Source: Eutreptiella sp. 'Long Island Sound 2002' (taxonomy: Eukaryota; Euglenozoa; Euglenophyceae; Eutreptiales; Eutreptiaceae). From it: a DNA stretch of 64,000 bases. Every line of letters starts with the position of its first letter. Within the stretch, counting starts at the first letter, position 1. The notes below the pieces were generated by a model. That model saw only the letters and a list, made by a program, of their open reading frames with translations, searched no databases and had not been told where the DNA came from. Below are positions 12,444-25,577 of the stretch, piece by piece. The stretch spans positions 100,582 through 164,581 of the forward strand of contig CAXIWF010000662.1 in the NCBI GenBank assembly GCA_964036045.1, read 5' to 3'. Position numbers and translations under genes: made by a program.

Positions 12444-15400
12444 CGTTAATTTTCCGAGAATTTTCCGAGAATTTTCCGAGAATTTTCTGGGAATTTTCTG
12501 AGAATTTTCCGAGAATTTTCCGAGAATTTTCCGAGAATTTTCCGAGAATTTTCCGAGAATTTTCCGAGAATTTTCCGAGAATTTTCCGAGAATTTTCCGA
12601 GAATTTTCTGAGAATTTTCCGTCAATTTTCCGAGAATTTTCCGAGAATTTTCCGAGAATTTTCCGAGAATTTTCTGGGAATTTTCCGAGAATTTTCTGAG
12701 AATTTTCCGAGAATTTTCCGAGAATTTTCCGAGAATTTTCCGAGAATTTTCCGAGAATTTTCCGAGAATTTTCCGAGAATTTTCCGAGAATTTTCTGAGA
12801 ATTTTCTGAGAATTTTCCGAGAATTTTCCGAGAATTTTGCGAGAATTTTCCGAGAATTTTCCGAGAATTTTCCGAGAATTTTCCGAGAATTTTCTGAGAA
12901 TTTTCCGAGAATTTTCCGAGAATTTTCCGAGAATTTTCCGAGAATTTTCCGAGAATTTTCCGAGAATTTTCCGAGAATTTTCCGAGAATTTTCTGGGAAT
13001 TTTCCGAGAATTTTCCGAGAATTTTCCGAGAATTTTCCGAGAATTTTCCGACAATTTTCTGGGAATTTTCCGAGAATTTTCTGAGAATTTTCCGAGAATT
13101 TTCCGAGAATTTTCCGAGAATTTTCCGAGAATTTTCCGAGAATTTTCCGAGAATTTTCCGAGAATTTTCCGAGAATTTTCCGAGAATTTTCCGAGAATTT
13201 TCCGAGAATTTTCCGAGAATTTTCGAGAATTTTCCGAGAATTTTCTGGGAATTTTCCGAGAATTTTCTGAGAATTTTCCGAGAATTTTCCGAGAATTTTC
13301 CGAGAATTTTCCGAGAATTTTCCGAGAATTTTCCGAGAATTTTCCGAGAATTTTCTGAGAATTTTCCGAGAATTTTCCGAGAATTTTCCGAGAATTTTCC
13401 GAGAATTTTCTGGGAATTTTCCGAGAATTTTCTGAGAATTTTCCGAGAATTTTCCGAGAATTTTCCGAGAATTTTCTGAGAATTTTCCGAGAATTTTCCG
13501 AGAATTTTCCGAGAATTTTCCGAGAATTTTCCGAGAATTTTCCGAGAATTTTCCGAGAATTTTCCGAGAATTTTCCGAGAATTTTCCGAGAATTTTCTGG
13601 GAATTTTCCGAGAATTTTCTGAGAATTTTCCGAGAATTTTCCGAGAATTTTCCGAGAATTTTCCGAGAATTTTCTGAGAATTTTCTGAGAATTTTCCGAG
13701 AATTTTCCGAGAATTTTCCGAGAATTTACCGAGAATTTTCCGAGAATTTTCCGAGAATTTTCCGAGAATTTTCTGAGAATTTTCCGAGAATTTTCCGAGA
13801 ATTTTCCGAGAATTTTCCGAGAATTTTCCGAGAATTTTCCGAGAATTTTCCGAGAATCTTCCGAGAATTTTCCGAGAATTTTCCGAGAATTTTCCCGGAA
13901 TTTTCCGAGAATTTTCTGAGAATTTTCCGAGAATTTTCCGAGAATTTTCCGAGAATTTTCCGAGAATTTTCCGAGAATTTTCCGAGAATTTTCCGAGAAT
14001 TTTCTGAGAATTTTCCGAGAATTTTCCGAGAATTTTCCGAGAATTTCCCGAGAATTTTCCGGGAATTTTCCGAGAATTTTCCGAGAATTTTCCGAGAATT
14101 TTCTGGGAATTTTCCGAGAATTTTCCGAGAATTTTCCGAGAATTTTCCGAGAATTTTCTGGGAATTTTCCGAGAATTTTCTGAGAATTTTCCGAGAATTT
14201 TCCGAGAATTTTCCGAGAATTTTCCGAGAATTTTCCGAGAATTTTCCGAGAATTTTCCGAGAATTTTCCGAGAATTTTCTGAGCATTTTCCGAGAATTTT
14301 CCGAGAATTTTCCGAGAATTTTCCGAGAATTTTCCGTCAATTTTCCGAGAATTTTCCGAGAATTTTCCAGGATTTTTCCGAGAATTTTCTGAGAATTTTC
14401 CGAGAATTTTCCGACGATTTTCTGAGAATTTTCCGAGAAGGTTTCGAGAATTTTCCGAGAATTTTCCGAGAATTTTCCGAGAATTTTCCGAGAATTTTCC
14501 GAGAATTTTCCGAGAATTTTCCGAGAATGTTCCGAGAATTTTCCGAGAATTTTCTGGGAATTTTCCGAGAATTTTCTGAGAATTTTCCGAGAATTTTCCG
14601 AGAATTTTCCGAGAATTTTCTGAGAATTTTCCGAGAATTTTCCGAGAATTTTCCGAGAATTTTCCGAGAATTTTCCGAGAATTTTCCGAGAATTTTCCGA
14701 GAATTTTCCGAGAATTTTCCGAGAATTTTCCGAGAATTTTCCGAGAATTTTCCGAGAATTTTCCGAGAATTTTCCGAGAATTTTCTGAGAATTTTCCGAG
14801 AATTTTCCGAGAATTTTCCGAGAATTTTCTGAGAATTTTCCGAGAATTTTCCGAGAATTTTCCGAGAATTTTCCGAGAATTTTCCGAGAATTTTCCGAGA
14901 ATTTTCCGAGAATTTTCCGAGAATTTTCCGAGAATTTTCCGAGAATTTTCCGAGAATTTTCTGGGAATTTTCCGAGAATTTTCTGAGAATTTTCCGAGAA
15001 TTTTCCGAGAATTTTCCGAGAATTTTCCGAGAATTTTCCGAGAATTTTCCGACAATTTTCCGAGAATTTTCCGAGAATTTTCCGAGAATTTTCCGAGAAT
15101 TTTCCGAGAATTTTCCGAGAATTTTCCGAGAATTTTCCGAGAATTTTCTGGGAATTTTCCGAGAATTTTCTGAGAATTTTCCGAGAATTTTCCGAGAATT
15201 TTCCGGGAATTTTCTGAGAATTTTCCGAGATTTTTCCGAGAATTTTCTGAGAATTTTCCGAGAATTTTCCGAGAATTTTCCGAGAATTTTCCGAGAATTT
15301 TCCGAGAATTTTCCGAGAATTTTCCGAGAATTTTTTGGGAATTTTCCGAGAATTTTCTGAGAATTTTCCAAGAATTTTCCGAGAATTTTCCGAGAATTTT

Positions 15401-15940
15401 CCGAGAATTTTCTGAGAATTTTCTGAGAATTTTCCGAGAATTTTCCGAGAATTTTCCGAGAATTTTCCGAGAATTTTCCGAGAATTTTCCGAGAATTTTC
15501 TGAGAATTTTCCGAGAATTTTCCGAGAATTTTTCGAGAATTTTCTGAGAATTTTCCGAGAATTTTCCGAGAATTTTCCGAGAATTTTCCGAGAATTTTCC
15601 GAGAATTTTCCGAGAATTTTCCGAGAATTTTCCGAGAATTTTCCGAGAATTTTCCGAGAATTTTCCGAGAATTTTCCGAGAATTTTCCGAGAATTTTCTG
15701 GGAATTTTCCGAGAATTTTCTGAGAATTTTACGAGAATTTTCCGAGAATTTTCCGAGAATTTTCCGAGAATTTTCCGAGAATTTTCCGAGAATTTTCCGA
15801 GAATTTTCCGAGAATTTTCTGAGAATTTTCCGAGAATTTCCCGAGAATTTTCCGAGAATTTTCCGAGAATTTTCCGAGAATTTTCCGAGAATTTTCCGAG
15901 AATTTTCCGAGAATTTTCTGGGAATTTTCCGAGAATTTTC
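12443..15940 (+). repeat. Segment S3 (copy A), 3497 bp, TTTCG subfamily
   Basis: Landmarks: TCAA 12619, GCG 12838, ACAA 13050, a 10-bp monomer (TTTTCGAGAA) near 13222, TTTACCGAG 13727, GAATCTTCC 13857, CCCGG 13893, CCCGAG and CCGGG near 14047-14060, GAGCATTTT 14283, TCAA 14335, AGGATTTTTCC 14370, ACGA 14412, AGGTTTCG 14438, GAATGTTCC 14527, ACAA near 15050, GAGATTTTTCC 15229, TTTTTTGGG 15333, CCAAG 15368, TTTTTCGAG 15530, TTTACGAG 15729, CCCGAG 15838. It lacks the AATC-CTGAG, GTTTTTT and GATATT landmarks of S1/S2, and its AGGTT landmark is of the TTTCG form. The single 10-mer explains why its length is one base short of 318 monomers. Confidence 0.82.
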
Positions 15941-17876
15941 CGTTAATTTTCCGAGAATTTTCCGAGAATTTTCCGAGAATTTTCTGGGAATTTTCCGAGA
16001 ATTTTCTGAGAATTTTCCGAGAATTTTCCGAGAATTTTCCGAGAATTTTCCGAGAATTTTCCGAGAATTTTCCGAGAATTTTCCGAGAATTTTCCGAGAA
16101 TTTTCCGTCAATTTTCCGAGAATTTTCCGAGAATTTTCCGAGAATTTTCCGAGAATTTTCTGGGAATTTTCCGAGAATTTTCTGAGAATTTTCCGAGAAT
16201 TTTCCGAGAATTTTCCGAGAATTTTCCGAGAATTTTCCGAGAATTTTCCGAGAATTTTCCGAGAATTTTCCGAGAATTTTCTGAGAATTTTCTGAGAATT
16301 TTCCGAGAATTTTCCGAGAATTTTGCGAGAATTTTCCGAGAATTTTCCGAGAATTTTCCGAGAATTTTCCGAGAATTTTCCGAGAATTTTCTGAGAATTT
16401 TCCGAGAATTTTCCGAGAATTTTCCGAGAATTTTCCGAGAATTTTCCGAGAATTTTCCGAGAATTTTCCGAGAATTTTCCGAGAATTTTCTGGGAATTTT
16501 CCGAGAATTTTCCGAGAATTTTCCGAGAATTTTCCGAGAATTTTCCGACAATTTTCTGGGAATTTTCCGAGAATTTTCCGAGAATTTTCCGAGAATTTTC
16601 CGAGAATTTTCCGAGAATTTTCCGAGAATTTTCCGAGAATTTTCCGAGAATTTTCCGAGAATTTTCCGAGAATTTTCCGAGAATTTTCCGAGAATTTTCC
16701 GAGAATTTTCCGAGAATTTTCTGGGAATTTTCTGAGAATTTTCCGAGAATTTTCCGAGAATTTTCCGAGAATTTTCCGAGAATTTTCCGAGAATTTTCCG
16801 AGAATTTTCCGAGAATTTTCCGAGAAGTTTCTGAGAATTTTCCGAGAATTTTCCGAGAATTTTCCGAGAATTTTCTGGGAATTTTCCGAGAATTTTCTGA
16901 GAATTTTCCGAGAATTTTCTGAGAATTTTGCGAGAATTTTCCGAGAATTTTCTGAGAATTTTCCGAGAATTTTCCGAGAATTTTCCGAGAATTTTCCGAG
17001 AATTTTCCGAGTTTTTTCCGAGAATTTTCCGAGAATTTTCCGAGAATTTTCCGAGAATTTTCCGAGAATTTTCCGAGAATTTTCTGAGAATTTTCCGAGA
17101 ATTTTCCGACGATTTTCTGAGAATTTTCCGAGAAGGTTCCGAGAATTTTCCGACAATTTTCCGAGAATTTTCCGAGAATTTTCCGAGAATTTTCCGAGAA
17201 TTTTCCGAGAATTTTCCGAGAATTTTCCGAGAATTTTCCGAGAATTTTCTGGGAATTTTCCGAGAATTTTCTGAGAATTTTCCGAGAATTTTCCGAGAAT
17301 TTTCCGAGAATTTTCTGAGAATTTTCCGAGATATTTCCGAGAATTTTCTGAGAATTTTCCGAGAATTTTCCGAGAATTTTCCGAGAATTTTCCGAGAATT
17401 TTCCGAGAATTTTCCGAGAATTTTCCGAGAATTTTCTGGGAATTTTCCGAGAATTTTCTGAGAATTTTCCGAGAATTTTCCGAGAATTTTCCGAGAATTT
17501 TCCGAGAATTTTCCGAGAATTTTCCGAGAATTTGCCGAGAAGTTTCTGAGAATTTTCCGAGAATTTTCCGAGAATTTTCCGAGAATTTTCTGGGAATTTT
17601 CCGAGAATTTTCTGAGAATTTTCCGAGAATTTTCTGAGAATTTTCCGAGAATTTTCCGAGAATTTTCTGAGAATTTTCCAAGAATTTTCCGAGAATTTTC
17701 CGAGAATTTTCCGAGAATTTTCCGAGAATTTTCCGAGAATTTTCCGAGAATTTTCCGAGAATTTTCCGAGAATTTCCCGAGAATTTTCCGAGAATTTTCC
17801 GAGAATTTTCCGAGAATTTTCCGAGAATTTTCCGAGAATTTTCCGAGAATTTTCTGGGAATTTTCCGAGAATTTTC
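15940..17876 (+). repeat. Segment S4 (copy A), 1936 bp = 176 monomers
   Basis: Short form of the S1-type module. Landmarks: TCAA 16106, GCG 16324, ACAA 16550, AAG 16826, GCG 16928, GTTTTTT 17008, ACGA 17108, AGGTTCC 17134, ACAA 17153, GATATT 17332, TTTGCCGAGAAG 17533, CCAAG 17679, CCCGAG 17776. It has a single ACGA-AGGTT-GATATT block where S1/S2 have two. The AATC landmark expected just after the ACAA is missing here but present at the equivalent place in copy B (43183), one of the clearer point differences between the giant copies. Confidence 0.82.
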
Positions 17877-20583
17877 CGTTAATTTTCCGAGAATTTTCCG
17901 AGAATTTTCCGAGAATTTTCTGGGAATTTTCCGAGAATTTTCTGAGAATTTTCCGAGAATTTTCCGAGAATTTTCCGAGAATTTTCCGAGAATTTTCCGA
18001 GAATTTTCCGAGAATTTTCCGAGAATTTTCCGAGAATTTTCTGAGAATTTTCCGTCAATTTTCCGAGAATTTTCCGAGGATTTTCCGAGAATTTTCCGAG
18101 AATTTTCTGGGAATTTTCCGAGAATTTTTTGAGAATTTTCCGAGAATTTTCCGAGAATTTTCCGAGAATTTTCCGAGAATTTTCCGAGAATTTTCCGAGA
18201 ATTTTCCGAGAATTTTCCGAGAATTTTCTGAGAATTTTCTGAGAATTTTCCGAGAATTTTCCGAGAATTTTGCGAGAATTTTCCGAGAATTTTCCGAGAA
18301 TTTTCCGAGAATTTTCCGAGAATTTTCCGAGAATTTTCTGAGAATTTTCCGAGAATTTTCCGAGAATTTTCCGAGAATTTTCCGAGAATTTTCCGAGAAT
18401 TTTCCGAGAATTTTCCGAGAATTTTCTGGGAATTTTCCGAGAATTTTCCGAGAATTTTCCGAGAATTTTCCGAGAATTTTCCGACAATTTTCTGGGAATT
18501 TTCCGAGAATCTTCTGAGAATTTTCCGAGAATTTTCCGAGAATTTTCCGAGAATTTTCCGAGAATTTTCCGAGAATTTTCCGAGAATTTTCCGAGAATTT
18601 TCCGAGAATTTTCCGAGAATTTTCCGAGAATTTTCCGAGAATTTTCCGAGAATTTTCCGAGAATTTTCCGAGAATTTTCTGGGAATTTTCTGAGAATTTT
18701 CCGAGAATTTTCCGAGAATTTTCCGAGAATTTTCCGAGAATTTTCCGAGAATTTTCCGAGAATTTTCCGAGAATTTTCCGAGAAGTTTCTGAGAATTTTC
18801 CGAGAATTTTCCGAGAATTTTCCGAGAATTTTCTGAGAATTTTCCGAGAATTTTCCGAGAATTTTCTGAGGATTTTCCGAGAATTTTCCGAGAATTTTCC
18901 GAGAATTTTCCGAGTTTTTTCCGAGAATTTTCCGAAGAATTTTCCGAGAATTTTCCGAGAATTTTCCGAGAATTTTCCGACGATTTTCTGAGAATTTTCC
19001 GAGAAGGTTCCGAGAATTTTCCGACAATTTTCCGAGAATTTTCCGAGAATTTTCCGAGAATTTTCCGAGAATTTTCCGAGAATTTTCCGAGAATTTTCCG
19101 AGAATTTTCCGAGAATTTTCTGGGAATTTTCCGAGAATTTTCTGAGAATTTTCCGAGAATTTTCCGAGAATTTTCCGACAATTTTCTGAGAATTTTCCGA
19201 GATATTTCCGAGAATTTTCTGAGAATTTTCCGAGAATTTTCCGAGAATTTTCCGAGAATTTTCCGAGAATTTTCCGAGAATTTTCCGAGAATTTTCTGGG
19301 AATTTTCCGAGAATTTTCTGAGAATTTTCCGAGAATTTTCCGAGAATTTTCCGAGAATTTTCCGAGAATTTTCCGAGAATTTTCCGAGAATTTTCCGAGA
19401 AGTTTCTGAGAATTTTCCGAGAATTTTCCGAGAATTTTCCGAGAATTTTCTGGGAATTTTCCGAGAATTTTCTGAGAATTTTCCGAGAATTTTCTGAGAA
19501 TTTTCCGAGAATTTTCCGAGAATTTTCTGAGAATTTTCCGAGAATTTTCCGAGAATTTTCCGAGAATTTTCCGAGAATTTTCCGAGAATTTTCCGAGAAT
19601 TTTCCGAGAATTTTCCGAGAATTTTCCGAGAATTTTCCGAGAATTTTCTGAGAATTTTCCGAGAATTTTCCGACGATTTTCTGAGAATTTTCCGAGAAGG
19701 TTCCGAGAATTTTCCGACAATTTTCCGAGAATTTTCCGAGAATTTTCCGAGAATTTTCCGAGAATTTTCCGAGAATTTTCTGGGAATTTTCCGAGAATTT
19801 TCTGAGAATTTTCCGAGAATTTTCCGAGAATTTTCCGAGAATTTTCTGAGAATTTTCCGAGATATTTCCGAGAATTTTCTGAGAATTTTCCGAGAATTTT
19901 CCGAGAATTTTCCGAGAATTTTCCGAGAATTTTCCGAGAATTTTCCGAGAATTTTCCGAGAATTTTCCGAGAATTTTTTGGGAATTTTCCGAGAATTTTC
20001 TGAGAATTTTCCAAGAATTTTCCGAGAATTTTCCGAGAATTTTCCGAGAATTTTCTGAGAATTTTCTGAGAATTTTCCGAGAATTTTCCGAGAATTTTCC
20101 GAGAATTTTCCGAGAATTTTCCGAGAATTTTCCGAGAATTTTCCGAGAATTTTCTGAGAATTTTCCGAGAATTTTCCGAGAATTTTTCGAGAATTTTCTG
20201 AGAATTTTCCGAGAATTTTCCGAGAATTTTCCGAGAATTTTCCGAGAATTTTCCGAGAATTTTCCGAGAATTTTCCGAGAATTTTCCGAGAATTTTCCGA
20301 GAATTTTCCGAGAATTTTCCGAGAATTTTCCGAGAATTTTCCGAGAATTTTCCGAGAATTTTCTGGGAATTTTCCGAGAATTTTCTGAGAATTTTCCGAG
20401 AATTTTCCGAGAATTTTCCGAGAATTTTCCGAGAATTTTCCGAGAATTTTCCGAGAATTTTCCGAGAATTTTCTGAGAATTTTCCGAGAATTTCCCGAGA
20501 ATTTTCCGAGAATTTTCCGAGAATTTTCCGAGAATTTTCCGAGAATTTTCCGAGAATTTTCTGGGAATTTTCCGAGAATTTTC
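17876..20583 (+). repeat. Segment S5 (copy A), 2707 bp, long S1-type module
   Basis: Landmarks: TCAA 18053, GAGGATTTTCC 18077, TTTTTTGAG near 18127, GCG 18270, ACAA 18483, AATC 18508, AAG 18782, GAGGATT 18868, GTTTTTT 18913, a one-base insertion (CCGAAGAATT) near 18933, ACGA 18979, AGGTTCC 19008, ACAA 19022, ACAA 19176, GATATT 19201, AAG 19398, ACGA 19671, AGGTTCC 19697, ACAA 19716, GATATT 19861, TTTTTTGGG 19976, CCAAG 20011, TTTTTCGAG 20183, CCCGAG 20491. The insertion accounts for the length being 246 monomers plus one base. Confidence 0.82.
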
Positions 20584-22092
20584 CGTTAATTTTCCGAGAA
20601 TTTTCCGAGAATTTTCCGAGAATTTTCTGGGAATTTTCTGAGAATTTTCTGAGAATTTTCCGAGAATTTTCCGAGAATTTTCCGAGAATTTTCCGAGAAT
20701 TTTCCGAGAATTTTCCGAGAATTTTCCGAGAATTTTCCGAGAATTTTCTGAGAATTTTCCGTCAATTTTCCGAGAATTTTCCGAGAATTTTCCGAGAATT
20801 TTCCGAGAATTTTCTGGGAATTTTCCGAGAATTTTCTGAGAATTTTCCGAGAATTTTCCGAGAATTTTCCGAGAATTTTCCGAGAATTTTCCGAGAATTT
20901 TCCGAGAATTTTCCGAGAATTTTCCGAGAATTTTCTGAGAATTTTCTGAGAATTTTCCGAGAATTTTCCGAGAATTTTGCGAGAATTTTCCGAGAATTTT
21001 CCGAGAATTTTCCGAGAATTTTCCGAGAATTTTCCGAGAATTTTCTGAGAATTTTCCGAGAATTTTCCGAGAATTTTCCGAGAATTTTCCGAGAATTTTC
21101 CGAGAATTTTCCGAGAATTTTCCGAGAATTTTCCGAGAATTTTCTGGGAATTTTCCGAGAATTTTCCGAGAATTTTCCGAGAATTTTCCGAGAATTTTCC
21201 GACAATTTTCTGGGAATTTTCCGAGAATTTTCTGAGAATTTTCCGAGAATTTTCCGAGAATTTTCCGAGAATTTTCCGAGAATTTTCCGAGAATTTTCCG
21301 AGAATTTTCCGAGAATTTTCCGAGAATTTTCCGAGAATTTTCCGAGAATTTTCCGAGAATTTTCCGAGAATTTTCCGAGAATTTTCCGAGAATTTTCCGA
21401 GAATTTTCTGGGAATTTTCCGAGAATTTTCTGAGAATTTTCCGAGAATTTTCCGAGAATTTTCCGAGAATTTTCCGAGAATTTTCTGAGAATTTTCTGAG
21501 AATTTTCCGAGAATTTTCCGAGAATTTTCCGAGAATTTTCCGAGAATTTTCCGAGAATTTTCCGAGAATTTTCCGAGAATTTTCTGAGAATTTTCCGAGA
21601 ATTTTCCGAGAATTTTCCGAGAATTTTCCGAGAATTTTCCGAGAATTTTCCGAGAATTTTCCGAGAATTTTCCGAGAATTTTCCGAGAATTTTCCGAGAA
21701 TTTTCCGAGAATTTTCCGAGAATTTTCTGGGAATTTTCCGAGAATTTTCTGAGAATTTTCCGAGAATTTTCCGAGAATTTTCCGAGAATTTTCCGAGAAT
21801 TTTCCGAGAATTTTCCGAGAATTTTCCGAGAATTTTCTGAGAATTTTCCGAGAATTTCCCGAGAATTTTCCGGGAATTTTCCGAGAATTTTCCGAGAATT
21901 TTCCGAGAATTTTCTGGGAATTTTCCGAGAATTTTCCGAGAATTTTCCGAGAATTTTCCGAGAATTTTCCGAGAATTTTCTGGGAATTTTCCGAGAATTT
22001 TCTGAGAATTTTCCGAGAATTTTCCGAGAATTTTCCGAGAATTTTCCGAGAATTTTCCGAGAATTTTCCGAGAATTTTCCGAGAATTTTCTG

Positions 22093-22866
22093 AGCATTTT
22101 CCGAGAATTTTCCGAGAATTTTCCGAGAATTTTCCGAGAATTTTCCGAGAATTTTCCGTCAATTTTCCGAGAATTTTCCGAGAATTTTCTAGGATTTTTC
22201 CGAGAATTTTCTGAGAATTTTCCGAGAATTTTCCGACGATTTTCTGAGAATTTTCCGAGAAGGTTTCGAGAATTTTCCGAGAATTTTCCGAGAATTTTCC
22301 GAGAATTTTCCGAGAATTTTCCGAGAATTTTCCGAGAATTTTCCGAGAATTTTCCGAGAATTTTCCGAGAATTTTCTGGGAATTTTCCGAGAATTTTCTG
22401 AGAATTTTCCGAGAATTTTCCGAGAATTTTCCGAGAATTTTCTGAGAATTTTCCGAGAATTTTCTGAGAATTTTCCGAGAATTTTCCGAGAATTTTCCGA
22501 GAATTTTCCGAGAATTTTCCGAGAATTTTCCGAGAATTTTCCGAGAATTTTCCGAGAATTTTCCGAGAATTTTCCGAGAATTTTCCGAGAATTTTCTGAG
22601 AATTTTCCGAGAATTTTCCGAGAATTTTCCGAGAATTTTCTGAGAATTTTCCGAGAATTTTCCGAGAATTTTCCGAGAATTTTCCGAGAATTTTCTGAGC
22701 ATTTTCCGAGAATTTTCCGAGAATTTTCCGAGAATTTTCCGAGAATTTTCCGAGAATTTTCCGTCAATTTTCCGAGAATTTTCCGAGAATTTTCTAGGAT
22801 TTTTCCGAGAATTTTCTGAGAATTTTCCGAGAATTTTCCGACGATTTTCTGAGAATTTTCCGAGAA
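22093..22866 (+). repeat. Private tandem duplication of about 605 bp (55 monomers)
   Basis: The ordered set GAGCATTTT, TCAA, TAGGATTTTTCC, ACGA, AGGTTTCG occurs at 22093-22261 and again at 22699-22866, displaced by about 605 bp, which is 55 monomers. The equivalent segments in copy B (49099-49266) and in the third S6 copy (58472-58641) carry it once. Together with a length change upstream of it, this accounts for the fall in offset between the giant copies, from about 26.66 kb to about 26.40 kb. Duplication in copy A or loss from the others both fit; two single-copy relatives make a copy A duplication the simpler reading. Confidence 0.75.
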
Positions 22867-24402
22867 GGTTTCGAGAATTTTCCGAGAATTTTCCGAGAAT
22901 TTTCCGAGAATTTTCCGAGAATTTTCCGAGAATTTTCCGAGAATTTTCCGAGAATTTTCCGAGAATTTTCCGAGAATTTTCTGGGAATTTTCCGAGAATT
23001 TTCTGAGAATTTTCCGAGAATTTTCCGAGAATTTTCCGAGAATTTTCTGAGAATTTTCCGAGAATTTTCTGGGAATTTTCCGAGAATTTTCCGAGAATTT
23101 TCCGAGAATTTTCCGAGAATTTTCCGAGAATTTTCCGAGAATTTTCCGAGAATTTTCCGAGAATTTTCCGAGAATTTTCCGAGAATTTTCCGAGAATTTT
23201 CCGAGAATTTTCTGAGAATTTTCCGAGAATTTTCCGAGAATTTTCCGAGAATTTTCTGAGAATTTTCCGAGAATTTTCCGAGAATTTTCCGAGAATTTTC
23301 CGAGAATTTTCCGAGAATTTTCCGAGAATTTTCCGAGAATTTTCCGAGAATTTTCCGAGAATTTTCCGAGAATTTTCTGGGAATTTTCCGAGAATTTTCT
23401 GAGAATTTTCCGAGAATTTTCCGAGAATTTTCCGAGAATTTTCCGAGAATTTTCCGAGAATTTTCCGAGAATTTTCCGAGAATTTTCTGAGAATTTTCCG
23501 AGAATTTTCCGAGAATTTTCCGAGAATTTCCCGAGAATTTTCCGAGAATTTTCCGAGAATTTTCCGAGAATTTTCCGAGAATTTTCTGGGAATTTTCCGA
23601 GAATTTTCCGAGAATTTTCCGAGAACTTTCCGAGAATTTTCCGAGAATTTTCTGGGAATTTTCCGAGAATTTTCTGAGAATTTTCCGAGAATTTTCTGAG
23701 AATTTTCCGAGAATTTTCCGAGAATTTTCCGAGAATTTTCCGAGAATTTTCCGAGAATTTTCCGTCAATTTTCCGAGAATTTTCCGAGAATTTTCCAGGA
23801 TTTTTCCGAGAATTTTCTGAGAATTTTCCGAGAATTTTCCGACGATTTTCTGAGAATTTTCCGAGAAGGTTTCGAGAATTTTCCGAGAATTTTCCGAGAA
23901 TTTTCCGAGAATTTTCCGAGAATTTTCCGAGAATTTTCCGAGAATTTTCCGAGAATTTTCCGAGAATTTTCCGAGAATTTTCTGGGAATTTTCCGAGAAT
24001 TTTCTGAGAATTTTCCGAGAATTTTCCGAGAATTTTCCGAGAATTTTCTGAGAATCTTCCGAGAATTTTCCGAGAATTTTCCGAGAATTTTCCGAGAATT
24101 TTCCGAGAATTTTCCGAGAATTTTCCGAGAATTTTCCGAGAATTTTCCGAGAATTTTCCGAGAATTTTCCGAGAATTTTCTGGGAATTTTCCGAGAATTT
24201 TCTGAGAATTTTCCGAGAATTTTCCGAGAATTTTCCGAGAATTTTCCGAGAATTTTCCGAGAATTTTCCGAGAATTTTCTGAGAATTTTCCGAGAATTTT
24301 CCGAGAATTTTCCGAGAATTTTCCGAGAATTTTCCCAGAATTTTCCGAGAATTTTCCGAGAATTTTCTGGGAATTTTCCGAGAATTTTCTGAGAATTTTC
24401 CG

Positions 24403-25060
24403 AGTAATTTCCGAGAATTTTCCGAGAATTTTCTGAGAATTTTCCGAGAATTTTCCGAGAATTTTCCGAGAATTTTCCGAGAATTTTCCGAGAATTTTCC
24501 GAGAATTTTCCGAGAATTTTCCGAGAATTTTCCGAGAATTTTCCGAGAATTTTCCGAGAATTTTCCGAGAATTTTCCGAGAATTTTCCGAGAATTTTCCG
24601 AGAGTTTTCTGGGAATTTTCCGAGAATTTTCTGAGAATTTTCCGAGAATTTTCCGAGAATTTGCCGAGAATTTTCCGAGAATTTTCCGAGAATTTTCCGA
24701 GAATTTTCCGAGAATTTTCCGAGAATTTTCTGAGAATTTTCTGAGAATTTTCCGAGAATTTTCCGAGAATTTTCCGAGAATTTTCCGAGAATTTTCCGAG
24801 AATTTTCCGAGAATTTTCCGAGAATTTTCTGAGAATTTTCCGAGAATTTTCCGAGAATTTTCCGAGAATTTTTCCGAGAATTTTCCGAGAATTTTCCGAG
24901 AATTTTCCGAGAATTTTCCGAGAATTTTCTGGGAATTTTCCGAGAATTTTCCGAGAATTTTCCGAGAATTTTCCGAGAATTTTCCGAGAATTTTCTGGGA
25001 ATTTTCCGAGAATTTTCTGAGAATTTTCCGAGAATTTTCCGGGAATTTTCCGAGAATTTA
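24403..25060 (+). repeat. Right-type module, copy in S6 (about 660 bp)
   Basis: Ordered variants GAGTAATTTCC 24403, GAGAGTTTTCTGGG 24602, TTTGCCGAG 24662, five-T monomer 24870, TTTATCGAG 25058. The same order recurs at 50774-51415, 60133-60778, 61554-62153, partly at 62478-62936, and at 63327-63938. This copy and the 50.8-kb copy lack the ATTATCC and CCGGG variants that mark the three rightmost copies, so they look ancestral to the re-amplified set at the right end of the window. Confidence 0.78.
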
Positions 25061-25577
25061 TCGAGAATTTTCCGAGAATTTTCCGAGAATTTTCTGGGAA
25101 TTTTCCGAGAATTTTCTGAGAATTTTCCGAGAATTTTCTGAGAATTTTCCGAGAATTTTCCGAGAATTTTCCGAGAATTTTCCGAGAATTTTCCGAGAAT
25201 TTTCCGTCAATTTTCCGAGAATTTTCCGAGAATTTTCCAGGATTTTTCCGAGAATTTTCTGAGAATTTTCCGAGAATTTTCCGACGATTTTCTGAGAATT
25301 TTCCGAGAAGGTTTCGAGAATTTTCCGAGAATTTTCCGAGAATTTTCCGAGAATTTTCCGAGAATTTTCCGAGAATTTTCCGAGAATTTTCCGAGAATTT
25401 TCCGAGAATTTTCCGAGAATTTTCTGGGAATTTTCCGAGAATTTTCTGAGAATTTTCCGAGAATTTTCCGAGAATTTTCCGAGAATTTTCTGAGAATTTT
25501 CCGAGAATTTTCCGAGAATTTTCCGAGAATTTTCCGAGAATTTTCCGAGAATTTTCCGAGAATTTTCCGAGAATTTT

